From Solibacillus daqui (GTDB taxonomy: Bacteria > Bacillota > Bacilli > Bacillales_A > Planococcaceae): DNA of 64,000 bases. The stretch covers positions 2,721,501 through 2,785,500 of the forward strand of contig NZ_CP114887.1 in assembly GCF_028747805.1 (NCBI RefSeq), written 5' to 3'. Below the pieces are notes generated by a model. It made no database searches, had not been told where the DNA came from, and worked only from the letters and a program-made list of their open reading frames with translations. Numbering within the stretch: position 1 is the stretch's first letter; every line of letters begins with the position of its first letter. Below, one piece after another: positions 37,307 to 47,863 of this stretch. The position numbers were made by a program, and so were the translations under genes.

Positions 37307-39580
37307 TTAAACTTGTGGCTCGTCTGAACCCCATTGTTTTTTCTCTTTTTTCACAACGGCAGTACCTTTTTTGTCCATTTCACGAGACTTTAAAGTATAC
37401 CAAACTTGAGCTGCGATACAAATTGATGAGTACATACCCGTTACTAAACCAATCAGTAAGGCAATTGAGAAGTTTTGAATCGACGGTGCACCTAAGAAAA
37501 TAAGCGCAATGACTACAATAATTACTGTTAACACTGTATTAATAGAGCGTCCCATCGTTTGACGAAGAGATTTGTTTACGATTGTTGCAAGTTCTTCTTT
37601 AGTAGAAATTGAACCTGCACGATCAATATTTTCACGAATACGGTCGAACGTAACAATCGTATCGTTGATTGAATAACCAACAATCGTTAACACCGCTGCA
37701 ATGAATGTAATGTCTACTTCTAAACGTAGCATACTGAAAATCACCACAATAAAGAATACATCATGTAGTAACGAAATAATTGCCCCTAGACCCATGCGCC
37801 ATTCGAAACGAACCGCTACATAAATAATAATTCCAAGTGCCGCAAGTGCTAATGCTTTAATTGCGTTTTTCGCTAACTCTTTACCAACTGTTGCTGAAAC
37901 AGTACTTAAGCTTGGCTCATGACCATATTTTTCAGCTACATTAGCTTTAAAATCTAATACTTCTTGTTGAGAGAAGTCTGTTTTATAACGCATTACCGCT
38001 ATATTTTGCTCTTCTCCCGAAATAACAACATCTTCATTTGCAAAACCAATTTCATCTAAATATTCAACGACTTCTTGTTGCGTTAATGCGTTGTCTGCTA
38101 GAATTTCAACTCGTGTACCTTGAGAGAAGTCAATGCCTAAGTTTAGCTTGAACACGCCAAGAATGACGATTCCGACTACAAGAATAATCGTTGAGAGTGC
38201 ATAGAACTTTTTACGGTTATGCACGAAATCAATCTTATCGAATTTCGTTGTTAAATCTAATGAAGTAATGCCTTCTTCTAGGTTATGCTGTTGAGATTTG
38301 CGAATACCAAACCAAACTGGGTTATTAAAGTAGCCACTATTTACAAGTAAACCTTGTAGCATACGTGAACCCCATACCGCTGTTACGAATGATAATAATA
38401 TCGAAATGATTAATGTTGTTGCGAAACCTTTAACAGAGCTTGTACCAAAGTAGAATAATACTACCGCAGCAAGCAATGTTGTTAATTGTGCATCAATGAT
38501 CGCGGATAAAGATTGCTTTGAACCTAATTTAAAGGCATCTTTTACAGAATGACCAACACGTAATTCTTCGCGAACACGCTCTGCCGTTAAAATATTGGCA
38601 TCGACCGCCATACCAATACCTAAAACAATTGCTGCAATACCTGGCAATGTTAATACCGCATTGATTCCGTTAAATACGATTAATACTAAGTAAGTGAATA
38701 CAGTTAATGTAATAATCGAAATGAACCCTGGTAAGCGGTAGTACAGTAACATAAAAATAAAAATTATGATGACACCAACAATACCTGCTAATACTGTATC
38801 ATTTAATGCATCTTCACCGAACTGTGCTCCAACAGAAGTTGAATATTTTTCAGTTAATTTAACTGGTAATGAACCAGAGTTTAATATCGAAGCAAAATGT
38901 TTTGTTTCATCAACAGTGAAGTTCCCTGAAATCATGACATCTGTTGTATTTAATACTTGTGTTACAGAAGCTGCAGATTCAAACTTTTGTTCTTCTACTG
39001 GCTTTTGAATTTCAGCAGCATATGAATCTACGCCTTCTTCAAAGTCTAACCAAACGACTAATAAGTTATTTGGCGCACCCATACTCATAACTTTTTGTGT
39101 TACTTCAGCAAATTTCGATGCATCTTTTAATGTTAATGTAACGATTGGACGGTTTTGATCGTCGAATGATGCATTTGCACCACCCTCTTTTAAATCTGTC
39201 CCATCGAGTAAGATGTTGTCATTCACATCACGGAACGTTAAATTGGCCGTACTAGATAATAACTCACGTGCAGACGATTGGTCTTCTAAACCAGCAAGCT
39301 GTACGCGAATACGGTTTTCTCCTTCGATCTGAATGCTTGGCTCACTAACACCGAACATGTTAATACGATTATTCAGTGCTGTTGTTGTATCAGCAAGCAC
39401 CTTTTGTGTAATCTCTTGCCCCTCAACTAATGATTCCACTTCATAAAGAACTTCGAATCCACCTTGAAGGTCTAAGCCGAGCCTTACATCGTTTAATACT
39501 TTCTGTACCGTTGTGCCCATCCCTGTGAATAGCAGCGCTACAACAAGAACAAACGTAATTATACGGTTTGCTAATTTCAT
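37307..39580 (-). CDS. secDF: SecDF fused protein translocase subunit
   Basis: Proton-driven partner of the SecYEG channel, with SecD and SecF in one 757-residue chain as in B. subtilis. SecD motif LGLDLQGGFEVLYEV is near residue 35, and GIGMAVDANILTAERVREEL is in its transmembrane half. The SecF half starts near 445 with LNLGIDFSQGTRVEI and contains VGYSINDTIVTFDRIREN. About twelve helices in total. The ATG at 39580 has GAGGAGG eight bases upstream. Confidence 0.96.
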   Translation of the reverse strand: MKLANRIITFVLVVALLFTGMGTTVQKVLNDVRLGLDLQGGFEVLYEVESLVEGQEITQKVLADTTTALNNRINMFGVSEPSIQIEGENRIRVQLAGLEDQSSARELLSSTANLTFRDVNDNILLDGTDLKEGGANASFDDQNRPIVTLTLKDASKFAEVTQKVMSMGAPNNLLVVWLDFEEGVDSYAAEIQKPVEEQKFESAASVTQVLNTTDVMISGNFTVDETKHFASILNSGSLPVKLTEKYSTSVGAQFGEDALNDTVLAGIVGVIIIFIFMLLYYRLPGFISIITLTVFTYLVLIVFNGINAVLTLPGIAAIVLGIGMAVDANILTAERVREELRVGHSVKDAFKLGSKQSLSAIIDAQLTTLLAAVVLFYFGTSSVKGFATTLIISILLSFVTAVWGSRMLQGLLVNSGYFNNPVWFGIRKSQQHNLEEGITSLDLTTKFDKIDFVHNRKKFYALSTIILVVGIVILGVFKLNLGIDFSQGTRVEILADNALTQQEVVEYLDEIGFANEDVVISGEEQNIAVMRYKTDFSQQEVLDFKANVAEKYGHEPSLSTVSATVGKELAKNAIKALALAALGIIIYVAVRFEWRMGLGAIISLLHDVFFIVVIFSMLRLEVDITFIAAVLTIVGYSINDTIVTFDRIRENIDRAGSISTKEELATIVNKSLRQTMGRSINTVLTVIIVVIALIFLGAPSIQNFSIALLIGLVTGMYSSICIAAQVWYTLKSREMDKKGTAVVKKEKKQWGSDEPQV

Positions 39581-39677
39581 TAAAAAATCCTCCTCAATGT
39601 CGTACAAAAAAGTACGAACAAAAAACGTCTAACTGCGTTCCACAAACTATGTACTAATGGCTATTCATGTACTTTTT

Positions 39678-39713
39678 GCTTTTCAAATATAATATATCTA
39701 CAAATTGAAAAGC
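39678..39713. promoter_or_regulatory. Inverted repeat over the secDF promoter
   Basis: GCTTTTCAA (39678-39686) and TTGAAAAGC (39705-39713) are perfect 9-base arms flanking the -10 hexamer and touching the -35. This is the layout of a repressor operator. No regulator is known to me. Confidence 0.4.
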
Positions 39714-39717
39714 GCAA
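39689..39717 (-). promoter_or_regulatory. Candidate sigma-A promoter of secDF
   Basis: TTGCGC (39712-39717), 17-base spacer, TATTAT (39689-39694) on the minus strand, about 110 bases upstream of the gene. A TCGTAC/GTACGA hairpin (39600-39617) lies just before the SD. Confidence 0.5.
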
Positions 39718-39799
39718 CACTATCATTATGAAACAGCTTGTGGAAACTGTCAAATTATTACTAGATATTTCGAATTACTTTTCCCTAAATTATGATGAC

Positions 39800-40105
39800 C
39801 TATTTCTTTGAATCAAATAATTCATCTAGTTCATCCTTTGACATCATTGTTTCAACATTACTTTGCTTTAAATCTTTTATTTGAATATAGTTCAACAATT
39901 CAGAAGCACTTACACCTAAAATTCCTGAAGCGAGTTCATGAAGCCTTAAACTTTGAACGTCTTTCTTACGCCATACCTTATCGATGCAATAGCGCCACAC
40001 ATCTTGCTCTGTAATGGAATCATAGCCAAAGTAATGAATTTCCTCAACTTTGTTTTTCAAAATTTCTTGAACTTGTTCAAAAAGTTGTGAAAACGGAATT
40101 TGCAT
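39800..40105 (-). CDS. comN: ComN-like post-transcriptional regulator (YrzD)
   Basis: A 101-residue protein of the ComN/post-transcriptional regulator family. In B. subtilis ComN promotes accumulation and localisation of comE mRNA. The conserved core KVEEIHYFGYDSITEQDVWRYCIDKVWRK is near residues 17-45. The ATG at 40105 has AGGAGTGA upstream, and the longer open frame is not supported. It is divergent from spoVB and upstream of secDF. Its expected target, the comE operon, is at 1-2777. Confidence 0.85.
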   Translation of the reverse strand: MQIPFSQLFEQVQEILKNKVEEIHYFGYDSITEQDVWRYCIDKVWRKKDVQSLRLHELASGILGVSASELLNYIQIKDLKQSNVETMMSKDELDELFDSKK

Positions 40106-40193
40106 AGCAATCACTCCTACTGTAGGTTTTAACTTAATTTTATGGAGCATACGTTAATTGTATATGAATTCGAAAGGAGAGAGCAGAAGGTAA

Positions 40194-41699
40194 TTGGGCT
40201 CATTTTTAAAAGGAACATTATTTTTAATGTTCGTCATCTTTATTTCTAAACTTTTTGGATTTCTTTACCGCATGCAATTTATGCGTATAGCAGGTGAAGA
40301 AGTTGTGGGGCTCTATATGACCTCATACCCAACATTCATTTTCTTTATTTCACTTATTCAACTAGGGATTCCGATTGCTGTGTCAAAGCTTATTGCGCAA
40401 TATGATGCCACACGTAAAAACGATCAAATTTCAGCTGTCATGTCAACTGCTATTAAACTATCTGTCATTTCAATCATTATATTTACACCAATTGCCCTAC
40501 TAAGTACCCCATTGATTGCAAAAACATTATTACATAATGAAAATTTAATCTTCACACTCTATATTAGCGTCTTTACGATACCACTAGTTATCATATCAAG
40601 TCTCATAAAAGCTTACTTACAAGGCTTAGCTAAAATTGCACCTACTGCTTGGGCACAACTCCTTGAACAAGCTGTTCGCATTGGACTCATCATGGCTGTT
40701 TTGCCGTATTTTGTTTCTACGTCCCCTGCCAAAACTGCGGCGGCAGCAATGGCGATTACGGCGATTGGTGAAATCTTTTCGTTGCTATTTTTGAGCTACT
40801 TTTACATTCGTGCCAAACGAAAACAAGCTACATCTAAAAAAGCGAAGACTTCTTTCACGAAACCGATTATGCAAATTGCTTTACCATCTGCGGGTAGCAA
40901 ATTATTTGGCACATTTACGTGGTTTTTAGAGCCGATTGTTTTTTTAAAAGCGTTGACCGTTGCTGGCCTAACTGCGGGTGCAGCGACTACACTGTATGGG
41001 GTGATTTCTGGTGTACATATCCCATTATTATTATTCCCTGCGTTCATCCCAAGTGCGTTATCAATTATTCTCGTCCCAGCTGTTAGTAGCGCCTTAGCAC
41101 GCAATGATTTGCCCTTGCTCACGAAGCGGGTCAGCCATTCACTAAGACTGAGTTCGTTAGTTGGCTGCATTGCTGCTACCTTGTTTTTCATACATGGAGA
41201 CGAATTGGTCACGCTTTTGTTCCATTTAGAAGAAAATCGAGGCTATATGAAAATTTTAGCACCTATTTTTTATTTTTATTATATTCAAAGTCCACTTCAT
41301 GCCATTTTACAGGCAATGGACGAGGCACAAGCTGCAATGATGAATTCGATTTATGGTGGCATCGGCAAACTGTTTTTATTATTTTTCCTTGCGTCTCAGC
41401 CGGAAATCCAAGAATTTGGTGCTATCATTGCCATAGGTTTTGGTGTTTTAATAACGTCCTTTTTACACATCGCGTCTATTAAACAACAACCAAAAATCCG
41501 TGTTGGTTTTCGATTTTTTGTGTTGCCCTATAGTGTATTTATCGTTACAGCTGCCGTACTCCCTACCTATACACAGCACTTTCCTTTCACTATACAAATC
41601 ATAATAACACTTACAGTTACCATTTTATTATTAGTACTCACGAAGCAAATTCGCATTCAAGACATTTTATACATTCGTACGATCTTTTCGCGCACGTAA
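40194..41699 (+). CDS. spoVB: SpoVB-like MATE/MOP-family lipid flippase
   Basis: Polytopic (about 14 helices) MurJ/Wzx-superfamily exporter. SpoVB supports spore cortex peptidoglycan synthesis and is a candidate lipid II flippase. The N terminus FLKGTLFLMFVIFISKLFG, then FLYRMQFMRIAGEEVVGLY, is typical, as is LIPAFIPSALS-type FPAFIPSALSIILVPAV mid-protein. 501 residues. TTG start at 40194 close to AGAAGG. Its 3' end overlaps the convergent DUF421 gene by 33 bp. Confidence 0.9.
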   Translation: MGSFLKGTLFLMFVIFISKLFGFLYRMQFMRIAGEEVVGLYMTSYPTFIFFISLIQLGIPIAVSKLIAQYDATRKNDQISAVMSTAIKLSVISIIIFTPIALLSTPLIAKTLLHNENLIFTLYISVFTIPLVIISSLIKAYLQGLAKIAPTAWAQLLEQAVRIGLIMAVLPYFVSTSPAKTAAAAMAITAIGEIFSLLFLSYFYIRAKRKQATSKKAKTSFTKPIMQIALPSAGSKLFGTFTWFLEPIVFLKALTVAGLTAGAATTLYGVISGVHIPLLLFPAFIPSALSIILVPAVSSALARNDLPLLTKRVSHSLRLSSLVGCIAATLFFIHGDELVTLLFHLEENRGYMKILAPIFYFYYIQSPLHAILQAMDEAQAAMMNSIYGGIGKLFLLFFLASQPEIQEFGAIIAIGFGVLITSFLHIASIKQQPKIRVGFRFFVLPYSVFIVTAAVLPTYTQHFPFTIQIIITLTVTILLLVLTKQIRIQDILYIRTIFSRT

Positions 41700-42320
41700 T
41701 TGGACAAACCACTTCCCATTGTCATAGCTACAATAAAAAATATCTCGAATATTAGTATAGCCTTGTACCATCAGCTCATGCTCTAACCATTCCAAATCTC
41801 TATCAATAATTTTTAAATGCCGCATATCCACATAGCCATCAAGCACAAGTGGTAAAATTATCGGGTCTTGATCCTTAAGATAAATTGACAATTTTCCAGA
41901 CTGCTCTAAAAACGCAAAGGCCACATCTTGTACAGAGCTAACACCTTGCTCTCTTAATTGTTGTAGCAAATCATCTAAATTATAGCGCTGTTTTCTCATT
42001 TCGATTTCACATAACCAGCCATCGCGAATGATCATTGTAGGATCACCCTCTATAAAATCACGTAATTTTTTATTTTTTAAAATAAACCAAGAATTCACAT
42101 ATTGTATGATAAATAATACACCAATTGGTAATATATCCTTCCCTAAATCATGATTTAGATCATCTAAAGCAAGTGCAGCAACCTCTGCCATTAAAACAAA
42201 AATCGCTAAATCTACAATGCTCAATTCGCCAACTTCTCGTTTGCCCATTAAACGAAATACAACAAGTAAAATAATATATAAAAGTATTGTCCGAATACTA
42301 ATTAGTAAATAATCATTCAT
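41667..42320 (-). CDS. yrbG: DUF421 (YetF/YrbG) membrane protein
   Basis: A 217-residue protein with three N-terminal transmembrane helices (about residues 5-80) and a cytoplasmic YetF domain containing the RQ(R)YNLDDLLQQLREQGVSSV-type segment typical of DUF421. In B. subtilis YrbG sits next to spoVB, as here. YetF-domain proteins occur in the spore membrane of B. megaterium (part of the GerA-associated 2Duf group), but the role of this short form is unknown. Convergent overlap with spoVB. Confidence 0.85.
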   Translation of the reverse strand: MNDYLLISIRTILLYIILLVVFRLMGKREVGELSIVDLAIFVLMAEVAALALDDLNHDLGKDILPIGVLFIIQYVNSWFILKNKKLRDFIEGDPTMIIRDGWLCEIEMRKQRYNLDDLLQQLREQGVSSVQDVAFAFLEQSGKLSIYLKDQDPIILPLVLDGYVDMRHLKIIDRDLEWLEHELMVQGYTNIRDIFYCSYDNGKWFVQLRARKDRTNV

Positions 42321-42366
42321 ATGATCACCTCGTAATTAGCATGAACAAAAATAGAAAATTCATACA

Positions 42367-42402
42367 AAAAGGCTTGTGGAAGATGCATTCCACAAGCCTT
42401 TT
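42367..42402 (-). terminator. Terminator after yajC
   Basis: Perfect 15-bp stem AAAAGGCTTGTGGAA/TTCCACAAGCCTTTT with 6-base loop and T-run. It closes the ruvA-ruvB-queA-tgt-yajC operon. Confidence 0.9.
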
Positions 42403-42406
42403 ATCA

Positions 42407-42667
42407 TTACACAGATTCTACACGACCAATTGCTTGGCGTTCGAATTTTAAACGTGTATTTCCATCAACTAATAAGTATACAGTAGTATCTTCAATTGCG
42501 TCGACTTCACCATGTAACCCACCAACTGTAACGACTTTATCGCCACGTTTTAAGTTAGTCTGCATTTGTGTCGTTGCTTTTTGACGTTTTTGTGCTGGTC
42601 GAATTAAAATGAACCACATCGCAATGAACATTATGATAATTGGTAAAAATTGATATAAACCTTCCAT
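42407..42667 (-). CDS. yajC: Preprotein translocase subunit YajC
   Basis: Small single-span protein that associates with SecDF. It has an N-terminal helix (about residues 5-23), then the signature IRPAQKRQK and KRGDKVVTVGGLHGEV. 86 residues from the ATG at 42667 (GGGGGG ten bases upstream). A TTG two codons earlier is also possible. Last gene after tgt, as in most bacteria. Confidence 0.93.
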   Translation of the reverse strand: MEGLYQFLPIIIMFIAMWFILIRPAQKRQKATTQMQTNLKRGDKVVTVGGLHGEVDAIEDTTVYLLVDGNTRLKFERQAIGRVESV

Positions 42668-42799
42668 TCTCAAATTGCCCCCCTTCTATATCTCATTTTC
42701 ATAGTATAGTATAAAATTACGCTATTTTGCGCATAAAAACTCTAAAATTTCTTAAAAAAATTAAAAACTGCTAATTTCTACTAAAATTCTATCAGATTA

Positions 42800-43975
<1,176 letters not shown>

Positions 43976-44008
43976 CTAAAGTATCAACACTACTTCGAAT
44001 CAATTTCG

Positions 44009-44163
44009 CCTCGGCGTAATTGCGTCCAGATTTTTTTTGAGTTTACTCAAAAAGTTTCCTTTAAAAAATCTGTGACATCTACCAGAGGCTTATCATCATT
44101 CAGCGGGTGTCCCAGACAACCGCTGAATGATGATAAAACACCTACCACTTGTTGTAGTAGGTG
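44009..44163. repeat. Repeat element with imperfect terminal inverted repeats, copy G, plus hairpins
   Basis: The left edge CCTCGGCGTAATTGCGTCC then AGATTTTTT (44009-44038) mirrors the right edge AAAAAATCTGTGACATC then ACCAGAGG (44063-44088). The same pair occurs at 53999-54139. It is followed by a perfect 17-bp hairpin (44090-44106 with 44120-44136) and a 7-bp hairpin CACCTAC/GTAGGTG (44139-44163). Fills the 250-bp gap between tgt and queA, which are otherwise co-directional. Confidence 0.6.
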
Positions 44164-44206
44164 CACACAGATATTTATTGTATAGAGATTTAAAGGTAAT
44201 TGCAAA

Positions 44207-45244
44207 TTACTTCTTCGGGCGAATAAACATCGCATCGCCAAAACTGAAGAAGCGATATTTTTCGTCTACTGCTTTTTCATATGCATTCATTATTGTTTCT
44301 TTTGAAGCTAATGCACTTACAAGCATCACAAGTGTTGATTTTGGTAAATGGAAGTTTGTAATAAGTCCATCAATCGCTTTATAGTCGAAGCCTGGGAAAA
44401 TGAAAATGTTTGTCCAGCCTTGTGAAGCCACGATTTTACCGTTATTATCACGCGCTACCGTCTCCAGCGTACGTGTTGAAGTTGTACCTACAGAAATGAC
44501 TTTACCACCTGCATCTTTTACACCTTGAATCGTTGCCGCTGCTTCTTCTGAAACACTGTAAAATTCTGAGTGCATGTCGTGCTCTTCGATTGAGTCAACA
44601 CTTACAGGGCGGAAAGTTCCTAAACCTACGTGTAATGTAATAAATACAACTTTTACACCTTTTGCTTTTATCGCTTCCAATAAGTCTTCCGTAAAGTGAA
44701 GGCCTGCTGTTGGTGCTGCTGCTGAACCACGCTCTTTCGCGAATACGGTTTGGTAGCGATCTTGGTCATCTAATTTTTCGCGAATATATGGTGGTAAAGG
44801 CATTTCACCTAATTGATCTAAAATTTCATAGAAAATACCGTCGTACTTAAAATTGAACGTTCGGCCACCATGATCTAGCTCACCAGTACAAGTTGCTGTT
44901 AATAAACCGTTACCGAAAGTCACAACTGTGCCAACTTTTACTCGCTTGGCAGGTTTGACTAGTGTTTCCCACTCATCGTCTTTTGTTTGCTTTAATAAGA
45001 GCAGCTCGATGTGTGCCCCTGTGCCTTCTTTTTCCCCCATTAATCGAGCAGGTAAGACACGTGTATCATTTAATACAAGACAGTCCCCTTCGTTTAGCTC
45101 TTCTAAAATATGCCCGAATTTATGGTGCTCAAGTGCTAATGAATCCGGATTTACAACCATTAATCGGCTCGCAGTACGGTCTAATAATGGTGTTTGGGCA
45201 ATTAATTCTTCTGGTAAATGAAAATCAAAATCTTCTACTCTCAC
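44207..45244 (-). CDS. queA: S-adenosylmethionine:tRNA ribosyltransferase-isomerase QueA
   Basis: Adds the ribosyl moiety of SAM to preQ1 in tRNA, giving epoxyqueuosine. [15 protein letters not shown] at the N terminus, [11 protein letters not shown], and the conserved [13 protein letters not shown] and [10 protein letters not shown] motifs are present. The GTG at 45244 has GAAGGAAG upstream and gives the standard MRVEDF start (345 residues). It starts 17 bases after the ruvB stop. Confidence 0.95.
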   Translation of the reverse strand: MRVEDFDFHLPEELIAQTPLLDRTASRLMVVNPDSLALEHHKFGHILEELNEGDCLVLNDTRVLPARLMGEKEGTGAHIELLLLKQTKDDEWETLVKPAKRVKVGTVVTFGNGLLTATCTGELDHGGRTFNFKYDGIFYEILDQLGEMPLPPYIREKLDDQDRYQTVFAKERGSAAAPTAGLHFTEDLLEAIKAKGVKVVFITLHVGLGTFRPVSVDSIEEHDMHSEFYSVSEEAAATIQGVKDAGGKVISVGTTSTRTLETVARDNNGKIVASQGWTNIFIFPGFDYKAIDGLITNFHLPKSTLVMLVSALASKETIMNAYEKAVDEKYRFFSFGDAMFIRPKK

Positions 45245-45260
45245 GTTTAAAACTTCCTTC

Positions 45261-46265
45261 TTATTCTTTTTGTGCTGGCGGGTAGCCAAAATGTTCGTAG
45301 CAAATCATCGTAGCAATTCGGCCTCTCGGTGTACGCTGAATAAAGCCAATTTGAAGTAAATACGGCTCATATACATCTTCAATCGTAATGCGCTCCTCAC
45401 CAATTGACGCCGCTAGTGCATCTAAACCAACTGGACCACCACCAAAGCGCTCAATCATCGACTGCATTAATTTATGGTCAATATGATCTAACCCGCGCGG
45501 ATCGACTTGTAATAATTCTAACGCTTGCTGTGCTAGTTGTTCTGAAACAATACCATTCGCTAACACTTGCGCATAGTCACGCACACGCTTTAGTAAACGA
45601 TTGGCAATACGTGGTGTCCCACGAGAACGACGCGCAATTTCAAAAGCCGCCTGTTCATTTAGCTCAACACCAAATAACTCACCTGATCGAATGACAATTT
45701 GTGCAAGTGCTTCCTCATCATAATATTCTAAGCGTGCTAACACCCCAAAACGATCACGTAATGGTGCAGATAACGCACCTGCACGTGTTGTCGCTCCTAC
45801 TAATGTAAATGGGGGTAAATCCAAACGAATCGAACGTGCTTCAGGTCCTTTACCGACAACAATATCTAGACAAAAGTCTTCCATTGCCGAGTACAATACT
45901 TCTTCAATTGCACGTGGCAGACGGTGAATTTCATCGATAAATAATACATCGCCTGCTTCAAGTGAGCTTAATATCGCAGCTAAATCACCTGGACGTTCAA
46001 TCGCAGGACCACTTGTCATTTTTACATTTACCGCCATTTCATTAGCTATAACTACTGCCAATGTTGTTTTCCCTAAACCTGGTGGACCATAAAGGAGAAC
46101 GTGGTCAAGACTTTCTTGGCGTAGCTTTGCGGCTTTGATAAAGATTTTTAAATTGTCCTTTACTTTATCTTGGCCTATGTATTGCGCCAAGCGTTGTGGC
46201 CTTAACGAAAGCTCAAATTGCTGTTCAGCTTCGGTCGCTTGTCCAGAAAGTACGCGGTCTGACAA
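45261..46265 (-). CDS. ruvB: Holliday junction branch migration ATPase RuvB
   Basis: AAA+ motor ring of the RuvAB complex. Walker [10 protein letters not shown] (near residue 62), Walker [10 protein letters not shown], sensor-1 [11 protein letters not shown], and the arginine finger region PLRDRFGV are intact. The winged helix ends with [11 protein letters not shown]. The TTG at 46265 has AAGGAG eight bases upstream and gives 334 residues, the B. subtilis length. A GTG nine bases earlier lies within the SD. Confidence 0.96.
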   Translation of the reverse strand: MSDRVLSGQATEAEQQFELSLRPQRLAQYIGQDKVKDNLKIFIKAAKLRQESLDHVLLYGPPGLGKTTLAVVIANEMAVNVKMTSGPAIERPGDLAAILSSLEAGDVLFIDEIHRLPRAIEEVLYSAMEDFCLDIVVGKGPEARSIRLDLPPFTLVGATTRAGALSAPLRDRFGVLARLEYYDEEALAQIVIRSGELFGVELNEQAAFEIARRSRGTPRIANRLLKRVRDYAQVLANGIVSEQLAQQALELLQVDPRGLDHIDHKLMQSMIERFGGGPVGLDALAASIGEERITIEDVYEPYLLQIGFIQRTPRGRIATMICYEHFGYPPAQKE

Positions 46266-46280
46266 AGTTCTCACTCCTTT

Positions 46281-46901
46281 TTATTTCAATTTTAATAATA
46301 ATTTTAATGCCTGTTTAATATAGGCATCTGTCGTTGTTAAGCTATCATCTTCTTCAAGCTGAGGTTTAATTTTATCGAGTTCTTTTTCTGAATAGCCAAG
46401 CGCGACTAATGCAAGCATTGCTTCTTCTAGCTCATGTTTATTTGGATTGACACCAAACAACGGTAGCTCATCTTCGGCACTTGGTAATACATCAGCATCA
46501 AGTAGCATATCAAGCTTGCCTTTTAAATCTAAAATCATTTGACGCGCTGTTTTCTTACCGACCCCTGGGAAACGCACTAAAAAAGCTTCATCTTCCATTT
46601 CGATAGCTTGAATCACTGATGTTGGATTACCGCTTGCTAAAATAGCTAAAGCACCTTTTGGACCAATGCCTGACACTTGAATGAGTTTTTTAAATAATTC
46701 ACGTTGCTCTAAACTATGGAAACCGTATAAATTTTGTGCATCTTCACGCACTTGCATCGATACGAAAATTTGCTGATCACTTGCTGATGTTCGAAAAGCA
46801 TAAGGATTTGGCGTATAAAGTAACCAGCCTACCCCTTGTTGTTCTAACACGATATACTCTGGTGTAATACGTGTCACTTGTCCTTTTAAATAATCATACA
46901 T
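46281..46901 (-). CDS. ruvA: Holliday junction DNA helicase subunit RuvA
   Basis: Tetrameric Holliday-junction-binding partner of RuvB. An OB-fold domain (about residues 1-62) is followed by tandem HhH motifs (LIQVSGIGPKGALAIL near 75, and LVRFPGVGKKTARQMILDL near 108) and a C-terminal domain III (about 155-206) that contacts RuvB. ATG with GAGGGATG upstream. First gene of the ruvA-ruvB-queA-tgt-yajC operon. Confidence 0.95.
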   Translation of the reverse strand: MYDYLKGQVTRITPEYIVLEQQGVGWLLYTPNPYAFRTSASDQQIFVSMQVREDAQNLYGFHSLEQRELFKKLIQVSGIGPKGALAILASGNPTSVIQAIEMEDEAFLVRFPGVGKKTARQMILDLKGKLDMLLDADVLPSAEDELPLFGVNPNKHELEEAMLALVALGYSEKELDKIKPQLEEDDSLTTTDAYIKQALKLLLKLK

Positions 46902-46980
46902 CGTTCATCCCTCACATTTCTTGCTTCATTATAGCATAGTTTGATTGGAACTTACGAACATACGTTGCATTAATCAAAAC

Positions 46981-47009
46981 AAAGAGGCTGCCTATTAGAC
47001 AGCCTTTCT
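46981..47009 (-). terminator. Terminator after the safA-kinase pair
   Basis: AGGCTG (46985-46990) pairs with CAGCCT (47000-47005), with flanking A/T pairs and a T-rich tail on the minus strand. Confidence 0.65.
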
Positions 47010-47023
47010 AAGTGTAACATATT

Positions 47024-47863
47024 CTACATCATCATTGTTTGAATCGTACTTTTTAACGATGCTTTATATTTGAGCCAATCCCGGACAATCGATTGGATAA
47101 ATGGATAGCATGAAAGCTTCTGTCGTTCGTTTAATTTCAAATAAAACAAACTTTCTCTCAGTATTTCATTGGGGAAATTTAAATATTGTAATTTATGATG
47201 GGCTGTTTGTAAGTACGGGTGCGTTTTCATGAGTTTTTTTAAATTATAGTTTGTTTGAGGTAGCACGCGATGCATCCATAATATCAACTCATCCGATGCT
47301 TCCCCAAGAGTTGCCAAATCAAAATCAATTATTTTTACCTCATTCGCTGTGACCATGAAGTTATGATGAACGACATCCCCATGCAGTATCGTAATTGCTT
47401 CCTGATTTTTTTGAATTTGTTCAATTGCATTTAATGCTGCTAAAGCTTCATTTACAATAATGTCATAATTATCACGGAGCAAGCTTTTTAAAGCCTCTTG
47501 TTGCATAACAAAACGGTCAAATCTCCGTTGCCATTTTTGTAGGAGATGGTAGTTTGGCAATTCTTCTCGAGACCAATTGATTTTATTTGATGTGTTGTGT
47601 AATGTTTCGAGTGCTTGTAGCGCTTGTATTTGATGCGCTCTTTTTTCATAGTTTACACTCGTACCATCAATCCATTTTTGCTTTAAAATATGGCCACTTT
47701 CATTTTGCTCAAGTGGCACATGGTATGGAAAATCAATATTTTCTAGCTCTTGATGAACATATTTCACTTTTTGTGCAAGCCCTATATCTTCATAATATTT
47801 CATAAAAAAACGGCCGTTTGGTGAATCCCATTGCCAACAATTATCTTTAATCACTTTCGACAT
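47024..47863 (-). CDS. Aminoglycoside phosphotransferase-fold kinase, spore-coat type (CotS/YsxE-like)
   Basis: A 279-residue protein with the APH/choline-kinase fold. The catalytic loop ILHGDVVHHNFMV (near residue 160; Asp and Asn present) and the metal-binding IIDFDLA (near 180) are intact. The N-lobe lysine is in FFMKYY. Several spore coat proteins (CotS, CotI, YsxE) belong here. Overlap of its start with the end of safA (13 bp) supports a coat or cortex role. Substrate unknown. Confidence 0.75.
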   Translation of the reverse strand: MSKVIKDNCWQWDSPNGRFFMKYYEDIGLAQKVKYVHQELENIDFPYHVPLEQNESGHILKQKWIDGTSVNYEKRAHQIQALQALETLHNTSNKINWSREELPNYHLLQKWQRRFDRFVMQQEALKSLLRDNYDIIVNEALAALNAIEQIQKNQEAITILHGDVVHHNFMVTANEVKIIDFDLATLGEASDELILWMHRVLPQTNYNLKKLMKTHPYLQTAHHKLQYLNFPNEILRESLFYLKLNERQKLSCYPFIQSIVRDWLKYKASLKSTIQTMMM

